Shown piece by piece: positions 26,410 through 35,774 of a stretch of DNA of 64,000 bases. How positions within the stretch are numbered: the stretch's first letter is position 1; each line of letters begins with the position of its first letter. Origin of the DNA: Lachnospiraceae bacterium UBA4631 (GTDB lineage: Bacteria; Bacillota; Clostridia; Lachnospirales; Lachnospiraceae); the NCBI GenBank assembly GCA_002406015.1, contig DHMX01000022.1, positions 235,550 through 299,549 of the forward strand, given 5' to 3'. A program made the position numbers and the translations under genes. The notes under the pieces are model-generated. The model searched no databases, was not told where the DNA came from, and was given only the letters and a program-made list of their open reading frames with translations.

Positions 26410-27417
26410 TTAATCTACCAGTTGTTCCTCTTTTTCCCCCTCAATATAGAAGGTACTTCCCTTCCCGACAGTTGAAGTACAGCTTACGCTTACTGCCAGC
26501 CGCTCGGCTGTCTTTTTGCACAGATACAGCCCAAGCCCGGTTGCCTTTTTATCCATTCTCCCATTATAACCGGTAAATCCCTTTTCAAAAATTCTTGGTA
26601 AATCCTCCGAAGCAATTCCGATCCCGGTATCTGCAATGGTTAAAGCTCCGGGCTTTTCCGAGAATATCCGGATACTGCCTGTTACCGTATATTTAATCGC
26701 ATTGGATATAATTTGTTCCAAAAGAAATACAAACCATTTTTCATCCGTCAGAAGCGTTTGGTTTGTTTCCTGAAATTCCAGACGAATCCCTTTCCTTATG
26801 AATTGTCCGGCATATTTATGGATAACCTGCCGAATCATGGAATCTAAATCGACCTCCCGAAATACATAGTCCGTTTCCGTTCCTTCCAGCCGGTAAAAGG
26901 ATAACACCATATTTACATACTGTTCAATCTGGAACAGTTCTCCCAGAAGCTCATGATTCTCTTCTGTATCCTCCGCCTGTAAAATCAGCTTCATGGCAGC
27001 AATCGGAGCTTTTATCTGGTGTACCCATGTGGTATAGAAATCAATGCTGTTTCTTCGCTCCTGATTCCATCCCTGCATATCCTGATTATAGCATTCCTTT
27101 AACTTCTCCAATATTTCCTGATATTCCTGCTCTATAGCGGATGCCGTTACCGGCAATTCCTGCAAAACGAAGGTCTCCTGCTTCTTTAATGCTGTAAGCT
27201 CACAATATTTACGGTAGAATATAGCAAAGTGGACGATAATAACGATACCTGTTAATAACAGACACATACCGTCTGCATACAGCACAATTTCCGGTGTGAT
27301 TTTATACAGATAAAACACTCCATGAAATATTCCGGCACAGGCAGCAAGTAAAATACCTGTTTTCCAATACTGTCTTATATAGTTTCCGACTATCCGCAAT
27401 AAGTTCTTCATTTTCAC
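26410..27417 (-). CDS. BceS-like intramembrane-sensing histidine kinase
   Basis: The 335-residue kinase has two closely spaced N-terminal spans (about 20-37 and 48-67) with almost no external loop, the mark of intramembrane-sensing kinases that read the state of the ABC transporter. The phosphoacceptor is H133 in WVHQIKAPIA, and the ATP-binding region has N (ISNAIKYT), G1 (IADTGIGI), F (FEKGFTG) and G2 (GLGLYLC) boxes. It lies 12 bases after the response regulator gene. Confidence 0.93.
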   Translation of the reverse strand: MKMKNLLRIVGNYIRQYWKTGILLAACAGIFHGVFYLYKITPEIVLYADGMCLLLTGIVIIVHFAIFYRKYCELTALKKQETFVLQELPVTASAIEQEYQEILEKLKECYNQDMQGWNQERRNSIDFYTTWVHQIKAPIAAMKLILQAEDTEENHELLGELFQIEQYVNMVLSFYRLEGTETDYVFREVDLDSMIRQVIHKYAGQFIRKGIRLEFQETNQTLLTDEKWFVFLLEQIISNAIKYTVTGSIRIFSEKPGALTIADTGIGIASEDLPRIFEKGFTGYNGRMDKKATGLGLYLCKKTAERLAVSVSCTSTVGKGSTFYIEGEKEEQLVD

Positions 27418-27429
27418 GCACTCCCGGCA

Positions 27430-28101
27430 TCACTCTATTATATAACCGCATCCAACCTTGGTTTTAATATATTCTTCTAAGCCCATATCCTCTAATTTTC
27501 TGCGTAACCGGTTAATATTTACCGTTAACGTATTTTCTTCCACATAATCATCGATTTCCCATAACCGGGTCATCAGCGTATTCCGACTGACAACTCTGCC
27601 CTTTTGCTCCAGAAGGGTCTGTAAAATACGAAATTCGTTCCGGGTCAGATTCATGGTCTGGTCATTATAGTGTAAGGTCATGTCATTCAGATTCAGAATT
27701 GCCCCTCTATGCTCCAAAATCGGAATCGTACCTGCCAAATCATAGGTTCTTCTGAGAATTGCCTGTACCTTAGCCAGTAATACGTTCAGGTCAAACGTTT
27801 TTGCGATAAAATCATCACCGCCCATATTCATAGCCATAATGATATTCATATTATCAGACGCAGAGGAAATAAAGAGAATCGGTACATTGGATTGCTTTCG
27901 AAGTTCACTGCACCAGTGATACCCATTGTAGAACGGAAGCATAATATCCAATAATACCAGATGCGGCTGTTCTGCCTGAAATTCAGAGGTAATCTTCTGG
28001 AAATCCTTTGCCACATATACTTCATATCCCCATGCTTCCAATTGGGTCTTCATGGCATATGCCATACCGGAATCATCCTCTACTATCATAATTTTATACA
28101 T
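27430..28101 (-). CDS. BceR-like response regulator (OmpR family)
   Basis: A 223-residue regulator with a receiver domain (acidic pocket VEDD, phosphoacceptor D52 in LLDIMLP, K102-region FIAKTFD) and an OmpR-type winged-helix DNA-binding domain (about 125-223). The sequence AKTFD in place of the usual VKPF-type KP motif is notable but is typical of this subgroup. It should control the transporter genes through the operator at 26387-26400. It starts 28 bases after the flavoprotein gene, so it may be transcribed with it or from a promoter inside that gene. Confidence 0.92.
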   Translation of the reverse strand: MYKIMIVEDDSGMAYAMKTQLEAWGYEVYVAKDFQKITSEFQAEQPHLVLLDIMLPFYNGYHWCSELRKQSNVPILFISSASDNMNIIMAMNMGGDDFIAKTFDLNVLLAKVQAILRRTYDLAGTIPILEHRGAILNLNDMTLHYNDQTMNLTRNEFRILQTLLEQKGRVVSRNTLMTRLWEIDDYVEENTLTVNINRLRRKLEDMGLEEYIKTKVGCGYIIE

Positions 28102-28129
28102 ACCATCTCACCGCCCCTTCTTTCCTACA

Positions 28130-29431
28130 TTACGGAATTGCATTTCCTGCTGCATATCCCGTACTCCATGCAATTTGCAGATTATAGCCACCGGTTACTG
28201 CATCCGTATCCAGAAGCTCTCCTACAATATAAAGTCCCTGTACCAGTTTGGATTCCATGGTCTGCGGATTTATCTCCTTCACATCCACACCCCCTCTGGT
28301 AATAATTGCCTCCTGAAATCCCCGACACCCTGTAATATGCAGCGGCAGTTGCTTTAACACCTGAATCAGCCGTTGCCGTTCTTCCTTACTGATGCTGTTT
28401 ACCTTCTTTTCAAATGGGATACCACTGTACTCAATTACAATCGGAATCAGTTTCTTTGGAAGTAAATCATCCATTGCATTCTGTAACCGGCGGTTCTGAT
28501 AGCGGAAGAAATCCTTTTGTAACCGCTCGTCTAACTGTTCCTCTGATAATGCCGGCTTCAAATCCACTAATAATTCCAACGGATGCTTTAGCATAACGGA
28601 TGCCTCTTCCTTATGCCGGATGCCATTACCATTATCCGATACCGGCTTCATATAACCGCCTAATTTGGTACTGGCAGTCAGTACCAACGGACCACTGACA
28701 CCAAAATGTGTAAACAACAGTTCTCCAAAGCCTTCATACAACTGTTTTTTGCCGTCCCTCACCTGAATCCGGATATTTTTTAATGTCAGACCCATTAAAT
28801 CCCTGCACCACGCTTCTTCTGTCTCAAAGGGAACTAATGATGGTTCACAGACATGAACGGTATGCCCTAACTGCTTTGCAAACCGGTAACCGTCGCCGGT
28901 AGAGCCGGTACTCTTATAAGAGCATCCGCCTGTGGCAAGAATTAACGCATCTGCGGAAAACTCGGTTTCACCCGTTGCTCCTGCCGTCTGTACCTTTACA
29001 CCCGTAATGCTTCCCTGTGCAGTACAGATGGACGTTACCACTGTTTTTAACCGAATTTCCACCTGTAAACGCTTTAATTCCCGTTCCAACGCCCGAATCA
29101 CATCCGAGGAATGGTCGGATTCCGGAAACACCCGATTTCCCCGTTCAATTTTTAAGCGTACGCCCAGGTCTTCAAAAAAAGAATAGGTCATCCAGTTATC
29201 AAATCCATAAACGGAGCTATAAAGAAACTTATGGTTCGTCACAATATTGGAAAATATATCCTGCGTATCACAAGCATTCGTTACATTGCATCTTCCTTTT
29301 CCGGTTATAAACAGCTTTTTTCCGAGCTTTTCGTTTTTTTCTGCTATAAGAACCTGATGCCCTTTCCGGGCAGCAGCAATTGCCGCCATCATACCTGCGG
29401 CTCCGCCGCCAATCACGATAACCTTTGACAT
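28130..29431 (-). CDS. BaiN/HI0933-family NAD(P)/FAD-dependent oxidoreductase
   Basis: A 433-residue flavoprotein with the FAD-binding GGGAAGMMAAIAAARKG motif at the N-terminus, the KLGKKLFITGKGRCNVTN motif specific to the HI0933 family, and a C-terminal FAD contact (VVGELLDTDAVTGGYNLQIAWSTG, here read IVGELLD...). Named members include BaiN, linked to bile acid 7-dehydroxylation, but most members have no known substrate. The start at 29431 is chosen over 29458 because of the SD AGGAG 8 bases upstream. Confidence 0.9.
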   Translation of the reverse strand: MSKVIVIGGGAAGMMAAIAAARKGHQVLIAEKNEKLGKKLFITGKGRCNVTNACDTQDIFSNIVTNHKFLYSSVYGFDNWMTYSFFEDLGVRLKIERGNRVFPESDHSSDVIRALERELKRLQVEIRLKTVVTSICTAQGSITGVKVQTAGATGETEFSADALILATGGCSYKSTGSTGDGYRFAKQLGHTVHVCEPSLVPFETEEAWCRDLMGLTLKNIRIQVRDGKKQLYEGFGELLFTHFGVSGPLVLTASTKLGGYMKPVSDNGNGIRHKEEASVMLKHPLELLVDLKPALSEEQLDERLQKDFFRYQNRRLQNAMDDLLPKKLIPIVIEYSGIPFEKKVNSISKEERQRLIQVLKQLPLHITGCRGFQEAIITRGGVDVKEINPQTMESKLVQGLYIVGELLDTDAVTGGYNLQIAWSTGYAAGNAIP

Positions 29432-29469
29432 ATCTGCGTCTCCTGTGTCCTTGTACATTTTATCTGTTA

Positions 29470-29519
29470 CTTAAAAATATAAGGCTGCCACATCCGAGAT
29501 TTCCCTTTGCGGCAGCCTA
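29470..29519 (-). terminator. Terminator of the decarboxylase operon
   Basis: AGGCTGCC (minus strand) pairs with GGCAGCCT across a 21-base loop (29482-29518), followed by TTATATTTTTAAG. It begins about 30 bases after the oadA stop codon and ends the five-gene operon. Confidence 0.75.
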
Positions 29520-29548
29520 TGCTTATCTTTCTTTAACCGGATATTTCC

Positions 29549-30973
29549 TTATACCGGATATGCTTTATTTTCCGTATCTGCAACCGATTCATCTACCTTC
29601 TTCTGCTGTGCCTCACGATACTTGAAAAATTCGGTAGCTACCTGTGGGAACAATGCATAAGATAATACATCCTCATCCTGTTGCTTATACTGTGCCATTT
29701 CCTGTTCCAGCTTTGCAAGCTGTGGTTCAATATCATCAGCCGGACGGTAGGTAATTGGCTCTTTCATACCAAGACTATCCAATGCCTTCTTCTGAACCTC
29801 CGGATTCATTGGCTTAACGGTCTGACCGTACTTACCTGCTAACAAGTCCTTAGATTCCTTTGTCAGCATCTTATATCTCTCTCCGGTTACAACATTCAAT
29901 ACAGCCTGTGTACCTACAATCTGAGAGCTTGGTGTAACAAGTGGTGGTTCACCAAAGTCCTTACGAACTCTTGGTACTTCCTCTAATACGGCATCAAATT
30001 TATCCTCTGCCTTCATTTCCTTTAACTGGGAAACTAAGTTTGATAACATACCTCCCGGTACCTGATACAACAGAGTCTTAATATTAACACCCATAACCTT
30101 TGGACTTAACAGACCACTCTCTAACCACTGCTCACGAAGCGGACGGAAGTAATCTGCTATTTCTGCCAGAAGATTCTGGTCTAATCCGGTATCGTACGGA
30201 GTTCCCTCAAACGCCTTTACCATAACCTCGGTTGCCGGCTGAGATGTACCCATAGAAAGCGGTGACATCGCTGTATCAATAACATCACAACCTGCTTCAA
30301 CTGCCTTCATATAAGTCATAGAAGCAACACCTGAGGTGTAATGGGTATGCAGCTGAATCGGAAGCTTTGTACCTTCCTTTAATGCCTGTACCAGCTCTGT
30401 AGCCTTTGTCGGAACTAACAAGCCTGCCATATCCTTAATACAGATAGAATCTGCACCCATATCTTCAATCTTCTTTGCCATATCCTTCCAGTAATCCAGA
30501 GTATAAGCATCTCCTAAGGTGTACGACAATGCAACCTGTGCATGACCTTTTTCCTTATTTGCTGCCTTAACTGCAGTTTCCAGATTCCGAAGATCGTTCA
30601 AGCAGTCAAAAATACGAATAATATCAATACCGTTTGCAATGGATTTCTGAACAAAATATTCTACTACATCATCTGCATATGGGCTGTAACCCAGAATGTT
30701 CTGTCCGCGGAATAACATCTGCAGCTTTGTATGCTTAAATCCATCCTTTAATTTCCGAAGTCTGTCCCATGGGTCTTCATGTAAGAACCGAAGGGAAGCA
30801 TCGAAGGTCGCACCACCCCAGCACTCAACAGAATGGTATCCCACCTGGTCCATTTTATCAATAATTGGCAACATCTGTTCTGTTGTCATACGAGTTGCAA
30901 TCAAAGACTGATGTGCATCACGCAATACAGTTTCAGTAATCTTAACCGGCTTAGCCGCTACCTGATCTGCCAT
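29549..30973 (-). CDS. oadA: Oxaloacetate decarboxylase alpha / transcarboxylase 5S-like carboxyltransferase
   Basis: The 474-residue protein belongs to the DRE-TIM/PYC carboxyltransferase family: TVLRDAHQSLIATRM (metal-binding Asp), ECWGGATFDASLRFL, SICIKDMAGLLVP with the carbamylated-lysine type motif, and LPIQLHTHYTSG (metal-binding His pair). It has no biotinyl domain at its C-terminus, unlike the ~600-residue enterobacterial OadA; biotin is on a separate protein in the operon, as in the 5S subunit of transcarboxylase. The reaction is carboxyl transfer between oxaloacetate/pyruvate and biotin. It is the last gene of the operon. Confidence 0.92.
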   Translation of the reverse strand: MADQVAAKPVKITETVLRDAHQSLIATRMTTEQMLPIIDKMDQVGYHSVECWGGATFDASLRFLHEDPWDRLRKLKDGFKHTKLQMLFRGQNILGYSPYADDVVEYFVQKSIANGIDIIRIFDCLNDLRNLETAVKAANKEKGHAQVALSYTLGDAYTLDYWKDMAKKIEDMGADSICIKDMAGLLVPTKATELVQALKEGTKLPIQLHTHYTSGVASMTYMKAVEAGCDVIDTAMSPLSMGTSQPATEVMVKAFEGTPYDTGLDQNLLAEIADYFRPLREQWLESGLLSPKVMGVNIKTLLYQVPGGMLSNLVSQLKEMKAEDKFDAVLEEVPRVRKDFGEPPLVTPSSQIVGTQAVLNVVTGERYKMLTKESKDLLAGKYGQTVKPMNPEVQKKALDSLGMKEPITYRPADDIEPQLAKLEQEMAQYKQQDEDVLSYALFPQVATEFFKYREAQQKKVDESVADTENKAYPV

Positions 30974-31010
30974 AATCGTTCCTCCTTTTATTGTCTGTAA
31001 TTCAATCTAA

Positions 31011-32141
31011 TTATTTCACACCGAATATAGCCATAAATGTTCCGGCTGCAACCGCAGTACCGATAACACCTGCTACGTTAGGTCCCATTGCATGCATCAA
31101 TAAGAAGTTCGTAGGGTCTGCCTCTGAACCAACCTTCTGTGATACACGAGCTGCCATAGGAACAGCAGATACACCGGCTGAACCAATCAATGGGTTAACC
31201 TTACCCTTAGTAACCCAGCACATCAGCTTACCAAATAATACACCGGCTGCTGTACCAAAGATAAATGCTACCAAGCCTAATACTACAATCTTTAAGGTAC
31301 TAACCTTCAAGAATGCCTGAGCTGTTGTAGTTGCACCTACGGAAGTACCCAGCAGGATAACTACAATATACATCAATGCATTTGATGCAGTCTCTGTTAA
31401 CTGTTTTACAACGCCACACTCGCGGAACAGATTACCAAGCATCAGCATACCTACCAATGGTGCGGTTGTAGGAAGAATCAATACAACTACAATCGTAACA
31501 ATGATTGGGAATAAAATCTTCTCCAGCTTAGAAACCGGACGAAGCTGATCCATTTTAATCTTACGTTCCTTTTCGGTTGTGAATAACTTCATAACCGGCG
31601 GCTGAATAACCGGTACTAATGCCATATAAGAATATGCCGCTACTGCGATTGGTCCCATCAGAGTACCGCCCATTCCGAGCTTACCTGCAAGGAAAATGGA
31701 GGTCGGACCATCCGCACCACCGATAATAGAAATAGCGGCTGCTTCTTTTCCTCCGAATCCCATAAAGATTGCAAGGAAGTATGCTGCATAAATACCAAAC
31801 TGTGCGGCTGCACCAAGTAAGAAGCTCTTCGGGTTTGCAATCAATGGACCAAAGTCTGTCATGGCTCCAACACCAAGGAATATCAAAGACGGTAAGATAC
31901 TCCATTCATCCAGCATATAGAAGAAATGAAGCAAGCCACCCTCTTCAATAATGCCAGGGAACATGTTGGATAATAACATACCGAATGCAATCGGTACTAA
32001 AAGTAATGGTTCAAATCCCTTTGCAATTGCCAGATATAGGAATACCAGAGCAACTAAAATCATTACATAATTTCCCCAGTATAACGTGGAGAACGCTGTC
32101 TGATCGGCAAGATTTTGCAAGGTTGATATAATGTAATCCAT
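31011..32141 (-). CDS. oadB: Na+-pumping decarboxylase beta subunit
   Basis: The 376-residue, highly hydrophobic protein has the conserved signatures of OadB/GcdB/MmdB: GVGAMTDFGPLIANPKS, SIIGGADGPTSIFLA and the C-terminal GSAGVSAVPMAARVSQ. This subunit decarboxylates carboxybiotin and exports Na+ ions across the membrane. Length is in the normal range (370-430). It lies between the biotin carrier and the OadA-type subunit. Confidence 0.96.
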   Translation of the reverse strand: MDYIISTLQNLADQTAFSTLYWGNYVMILVALVFLYLAIAKGFEPLLLVPIAFGMLLSNMFPGIIEEGGLLHFFYMLDEWSILPSLIFLGVGAMTDFGPLIANPKSFLLGAAAQFGIYAAYFLAIFMGFGGKEAAAISIIGGADGPTSIFLAGKLGMGGTLMGPIAVAAYSYMALVPVIQPPVMKLFTTEKERKIKMDQLRPVSKLEKILFPIIVTIVVVLILPTTAPLVGMLMLGNLFRECGVVKQLTETASNALMYIVVILLGTSVGATTTAQAFLKVSTLKIVVLGLVAFIFGTAAGVLFGKLMCWVTKGKVNPLIGSAGVSAVPMAARVSQKVGSEADPTNFLLMHAMGPNVAGVIGTAVAAGTFMAIFGVK

Positions 32142-32181
32142 TTATTTTCCTCCTGTCAGAATAATATTGTATGACAGTGCT

Positions 32182-32553
32182 TTAGTTCAAAGTAGCTAAA
32201 GTATCGCCTGCCTCTACAGCAGAGCCAACTGCAACATCAATACTTGCAATTGTTCCATCCTCTGGTGCTACCACTTCGTTTTCCATCTTCATAGCTTCCA
32301 GAATCAATACAACCTCGCCCTTCTTTACTGCCTGTCCGACAGAAGCCTTTACTGCCAGAATCTTACCCGGCATCGGAGAAGTTACAGTGATACTGCCTGC
32401 TGCAGAAGAAGCTGCCGGTGCTGCTGCAGGAGCCGGAGCTGCCTGAGCTGCTGGTGCTGCCGGAATGCTGGCTGCAGGAGCTACACTTCCACCTAATTCT
32501 TCTACTGCCACATCATATGCGGTTCCGTTTACGGTAATTCTATAATTCTTCAT
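32182..32553 (-). CDS. Biotin carboxyl carrier protein of the decarboxylase complex
   Basis: A 123-residue protein with a short N-terminal region (YRITVNGTAYDVAVEE), an Ala/Pro-rich flexible linker (about 28-58) and a biotinyl domain with the biotin site EAMKMEN (lysine carries biotin). This layout equals the 1.3S subunit of transcarboxylase and the gamma/delta chains of Na+-pumping decarboxylases. The start at 32553 is preferred over 32559 because AGGAGG lies 8 bases before it but only 2 before the first ATG. Confidence 0.93.
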   Translation of the reverse strand: MKNYRITVNGTAYDVAVEELGGSVAPAASIPAAPAAQAAPAPAAAPAASSAAGSITVTSPMPGKILAVKASVGQAVKKGEVVLILEAMKMENEVVAPEDGTIASIDVAVGSAVEAGDTLATLN

Positions 32554-32573
32554 GTTCATATCCTCCTAATTGA

Positions 32574-33374
32574 TTATCGTGCTGCTCTCTTAATCGAGCG
32601 TACTACTAACTTATCACTGCTGCTTCCGACAGCTCCGCTGCCGTTTGCTGCCATAACTGCCGCCGTAATAACTGCCACCAGTTCCTTATCATTCATCAGA
32701 TTCTCAGCAGGTGCCGGTGCTGCAGATGTTGTCTGCTTCTTCTGTACAGCAGCTTTTTCTGCCTGCTTCTTTGCCTGTTGCTTTGCACCGCTTCCCGGCA
32801 GGAATCTAAACAGGCTGATTACCAGTGATATAAAGATTAATACCAGGAATACAACGCCCATTCCCATCAGGGTATTCATAGCTGCCTTTTCCATCAGCTC
32901 ACCCATTGAATACTGGGTAGAAACTACTGCCTGTGTCAGTTCATACTTTGGTACATATGGATTGTAGGCTGCCCGTTCATTTGCTGAAAATGTATATTCG
33001 TAATTAACAGTGTGTGATGAGAACTCTACCGGAACGGTTATAACAACCTTTCCGTCATCCATAGAATATTCTATATCATCACCCAGACCAACAACAGTAC
33101 CGGCCTCATTCTTTGCAGTTATGGTGCCGGAACAAAGTGCCTTATATACATCAACTCCGAATCCCAAGCTGTCATCGGATGTGTAATACTCTGCATCATT
33201 GGCATATACCGTTAATGAAGAATCATCTAACTGAAGCACACTGGCTGTCAACTGTTCAACCGCCATACCGTAATTCGTAGTATCGAAGTCCTCCGGCAGG
33301 TCCACACTCTTACCGCAAGCCGTCAGTGTCAGCATGAGAACAAACAGGAAACCCAATAATAGTTTTTTCTTCAT
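32574..33374 (-). CDS. OadG-like lipoprotein subunit of the Na+ pump
   Basis: The 266-residue protein starts with a lipoprotein signal peptide (cleavage before C20 in LTLTAC), has an external domain of about 130 residues, one transmembrane span (about 172-192, VVFLVLIFISLVISLF) and a cytoplasmic Lys/Ala-rich tail ending in ELVAVITAAVMAANG, the last being typical of OadG/MmdC-type small subunits. The lipoprotein front half is an addition compared with the roughly 80-residue OadG. It probably ties the soluble carboxyltransferases to the membrane pump. Confidence 0.8.
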   Translation of the reverse strand: MKKKLLLGFLFVLMLTLTACGKSVDLPEDFDTTNYGMAVEQLTASVLQLDDSSLTVYANDAEYYTSDDSLGFGVDVYKALCSGTITAKNEAGTVVGLGDDIEYSMDDGKVVITVPVEFSSHTVNYEYTFSANERAAYNPYVPKYELTQAVVSTQYSMGELMEKAAMNTLMGMGVVFLVLIFISLVISLFRFLPGSGAKQQAKKQAEKAAVQKKQTTSAAPAPAENLMNDKELVAVITAAVMAANGSGAVGSSSDKLVVRSIKRAAR

Positions 33375-33389
33375 TCTGTTGTCACCTCA

Positions 33390-34814
33390 CTATTTGGAGC
33401 CATGCTTTTTTGCCGGCTTCTCTTCACACTTGGTATACAGCATCTCAAATGCAGCAATTAATCTCTTTCTGGTTGCATCCGGAACAATGATGTCATCCAC
33501 AATGCCACGCTTGGCTGCTGCCATTGCACTTGCCTGCTTCTCGGCAAATTCCTTCTTTTTCTCGGCAATACATGCCTTCTTATCATCCGCTGCTGCAATT
33601 TCATCTGCATACATAATAGAAACGGCTGCATCCGGCTCCATCATGCCGATCTTTGCAGTAGCCCATGCATACTCAATATCCGCACCGATTGCCTTTGAGT
33701 TCATAGCTGTATAAGCACTGCCAAATGCTTCTCCGGTAATTAAGTTTACCTTCGGAACCGTTGCCCCTGCAAATGCTGCTGTCATAGTTGCAACTGCCTT
33801 AGCCAGTAATGGCTCCTCTTCTACTGTTGCCTTATATCCCTTTACATTCGTAACTGTCAATACCGGAATTTCAAATGCATCACAGAAGGAAACAAACTCT
33901 GCGGCTTTATATGCACCCTTTGCGGAAAGTACATCTCCGCCTTCAGTTCCCTGATTTGCCACACAGCCCACCGTAGTTCCATTAAAGCGGATAAAGCCTG
34001 TTACCATATCCTTTGCATAGTCCTTCTTTGTCTCTAAGAATACCTGATTATCTGAAACTGTAATCAACAGAGACTTTGCATCATTCACATATCCTTCTAC
34101 TGCAACTGCACGATTCAGGTCATCATCACAATCTGTATAAGACAAATCTGTTTCGTTATTTGCAGGAAGCATTGTGATTAATTGACGAATCTGTCCCAGC
34201 ACTTCCATTTCTGTATCAAATACGCCATCAATATTTCCGGAATTTGCACTCTGGAACTCTGCGGAAGCCGTATCCAATTTTGATACATGATTACCGTCTA
34301 ATACATTCGGTGCATTTACGAACAGCTTTGCATCCTCTTTGGTCATATATGCGAAATCACTTAATCCCGGTATTAAGGCTGCTCCGCCGCCACAGCTTCC
34401 GAATACAGCCGTAATCTGTGGTACTACACCAGATGCCATAACCTGTTTTGCATAAATGGTACCGAATCCGTTCAAGGCATCGACTGCTTCCTGTAAACGT
34501 AATCCGGCACAGTCAATGAATCCAACCACTGGTGCACCCATCTTAACTGCCATGTCATAGATTTTAGCGATTTTAGCTGCATGCATTTCGCCAATTGACC
34601 CATTCATTACTGTTACATCCTGACTGTATACAAATACCAGATTACCATCAATAACTCCGTAACCGGTAATGACACCGTCAGCAGGTGTTTCTTTGTCTGC
34701 CATGTTAAAATCTGTACTTCTTGCTGTTACATAGCTGCCAACCTCGACAAAGCTGGCTTCGTCTAACAGAGAATCGATTCGTTGTCTAGCAGACAATTGA
34801 GAATTATTGCTCAT
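33390..34814 (-). CDS. Acyl-CoA carboxyltransferase (MmdA/transcarboxylase 12S-like)
   Basis: The 474-residue protein has the two crotonase-like halves of the carboxyltransferase beta family: ADGVITGYGVIDGN and VYSQDVTVMNGSIG in the N-half, GSCGGGAALIPGLSDF in the CoA site, and EFVSFCDAFEIPVLTV with GEAFGSAYTAMNS in the C-half. Relatives move a carboxyl group between acyl-CoA (methylmalonyl, malonyl or glutaconyl) and biotin. It is about 40 residues shorter than MmdA. First gene of the five-gene operon. The acyl-CoA substrate cannot be read from sequence by eye. Confidence 0.88.
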   Translation of the reverse strand: MSNNSQLSARQRIDSLLDEASFVEVGSYVTARSTDFNMADKETPADGVITGYGVIDGNLVFVYSQDVTVMNGSIGEMHAAKIAKIYDMAVKMGAPVVGFIDCAGLRLQEAVDALNGFGTIYAKQVMASGVVPQITAVFGSCGGGAALIPGLSDFAYMTKEDAKLFVNAPNVLDGNHVSKLDTASAEFQSANSGNIDGVFDTEMEVLGQIRQLITMLPANNETDLSYTDCDDDLNRAVAVEGYVNDAKSLLITVSDNQVFLETKKDYAKDMVTGFIRFNGTTVGCVANQGTEGGDVLSAKGAYKAAEFVSFCDAFEIPVLTVTNVKGYKATVEEEPLLAKAVATMTAAFAGATVPKVNLITGEAFGSAYTAMNSKAIGADIEYAWATAKIGMMEPDAAVSIMYADEIAAADDKKACIAEKKKEFAEKQASAMAAAKRGIVDDIIVPDATRKRLIAAFEMLYTKCEEKPAKKHGSK

Positions 34815-34877
34815 ATTAAGCCCTCCGTTGTATATTTATTTCATGGTTTTCAAAATAGATAAAAACCAATTTCTGCC

Positions 34878-34883
34878 GAGTAT
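34878..34883 (-). promoter_or_regulatory. Possible -10 of the decarboxylase operon
   Basis: TATACT on the minus strand, 64 bases upstream of the carboxyltransferase start codon. The -35 region is A/T rich (TTTTGA at a 16-base spacing) and weak. Confidence 0.4.
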
Positions 34884-34959
34884 ATTGTATTATTAATTAC
34901 TCAAAATTGCAAGCAAAAAGGCAACTTCTTTGTTAATTTTTTACTACCCCTTCCCTCCG

Positions 34960-34988
34960 TTGACCCATTGTACCCAAAATGTTATAAT
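34960..34988 (+). promoter_or_regulatory. Promoter of the alarmone synthetase gene
   Basis: TTGACC (34960-34965), 17-base spacer, TATAAT (34983-34988): one mismatch from the full housekeeping consensus. The start codon follows after 38 bases. Confidence 0.8.
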
Positions 34989-35026
34989 GAATCTTGTAGG
35001 AATCAGACGAAAAGGAGTGTTTTCCC

Positions 35027-35728
35027 ATGGATGAGTTAAAACAAATTACGAATATAAAAGTTGAAAATGAATTATTGCCAATTCCTGAAATTTTTTCCGA
35101 ACAGGCACATTCTTATATGGAGTTAATGATGATGTATCGCTGTGCGATTCGTGAGGTACAGACAAAGCTTGAGGTGTTAAATGATGAATTTTCCATCCGA
35201 TACCAGCGGAATCCCATTTCATTTATAAAATCAAGAATTAAATCTCCAGACAGCATTATCAAGAAATTAAAGAGCAAGGATTATGAAATTTCTCTGGAGA
35301 GCGTAATTACAAATCTGCATGATGTTGCGGGCATTCGTGTTATTTGTCCCTTCATTGATGATATTTATGAAGTAGCTAAAATGTTGACTACACAGGATGA
35401 TGTTACCTTAATCGAAACGAAGGATTACATCCAGAATCCAAAACCAAACGGTTATCGCAGCCTGCATTTGATAATCGAGATTCCGGTATTCTTCTCCGAC
35501 AGAAAACAGCCGATTCTGGTGGAAGTACAGATTCGGACAATTGCCATGGATTTCTGGGCAAGTCTGGACCACCAGCTACGTTACAAAAAAGACGTAGAAA
35601 ATGCGGACAAAATTTCTCAGGATTTGCGTGAATGTGCCGACACCATTTCCGCAACCGACCAGAGAATGCAGATTATCAAATATCAGATATACGGTGATGA
35701 GGCAGGAAATTTCTCGCCGAATGTATAG
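35027..35728 (+). CDS. Small alarmone synthetase (RelA/SpoT-domain GTP pyrophosphokinase)
   Basis: The 233-residue protein is a single synthetase domain: DVAGIRVICPFIDDIY, KPNGYRSLHLIIEI and VEVQIRTIAMDFWASLDHQLRYK match the (p)ppGpp synthetase fold of YjbM/YwaC. It has no HD hydrolase, TGS or ACT domain, so it makes but does not degrade alarmone and is probably controlled by transcription or by oligomer state. Strong promoter and SD (AAAGGAG, 9 bases before ATG). It is transcribed away from the decarboxylase operon. Confidence 0.9.
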   Translation: MDELKQITNIKVENELLPIPEIFSEQAHSYMELMMMYRCAIREVQTKLEVLNDEFSIRYQRNPISFIKSRIKSPDSIIKKLKSKDYEISLESVITNLHDVAGIRVICPFIDDIYEVAKMLTTQDDVTLIETKDYIQNPKPNGYRSLHLIIEIPVFFSDRKQPILVEVQIRTIAMDFWASLDHQLRYKKDVENADKISQDLRECADTISATDQRMQIIKYQIYGDEAGNFSPNV

Positions 35729-35774
35729 TTTGACGAATCCGGTTCATACTAGTCCTTATAAGGAGGTAGCTAGC

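Noticed and set aside
29549..30973. Pyruvate carboxylase subunit B
   Set aside because: No biotin domain is fused and an OadB-type pump is in the operon, so a decarboxylase or transcarboxylase role is more likely.
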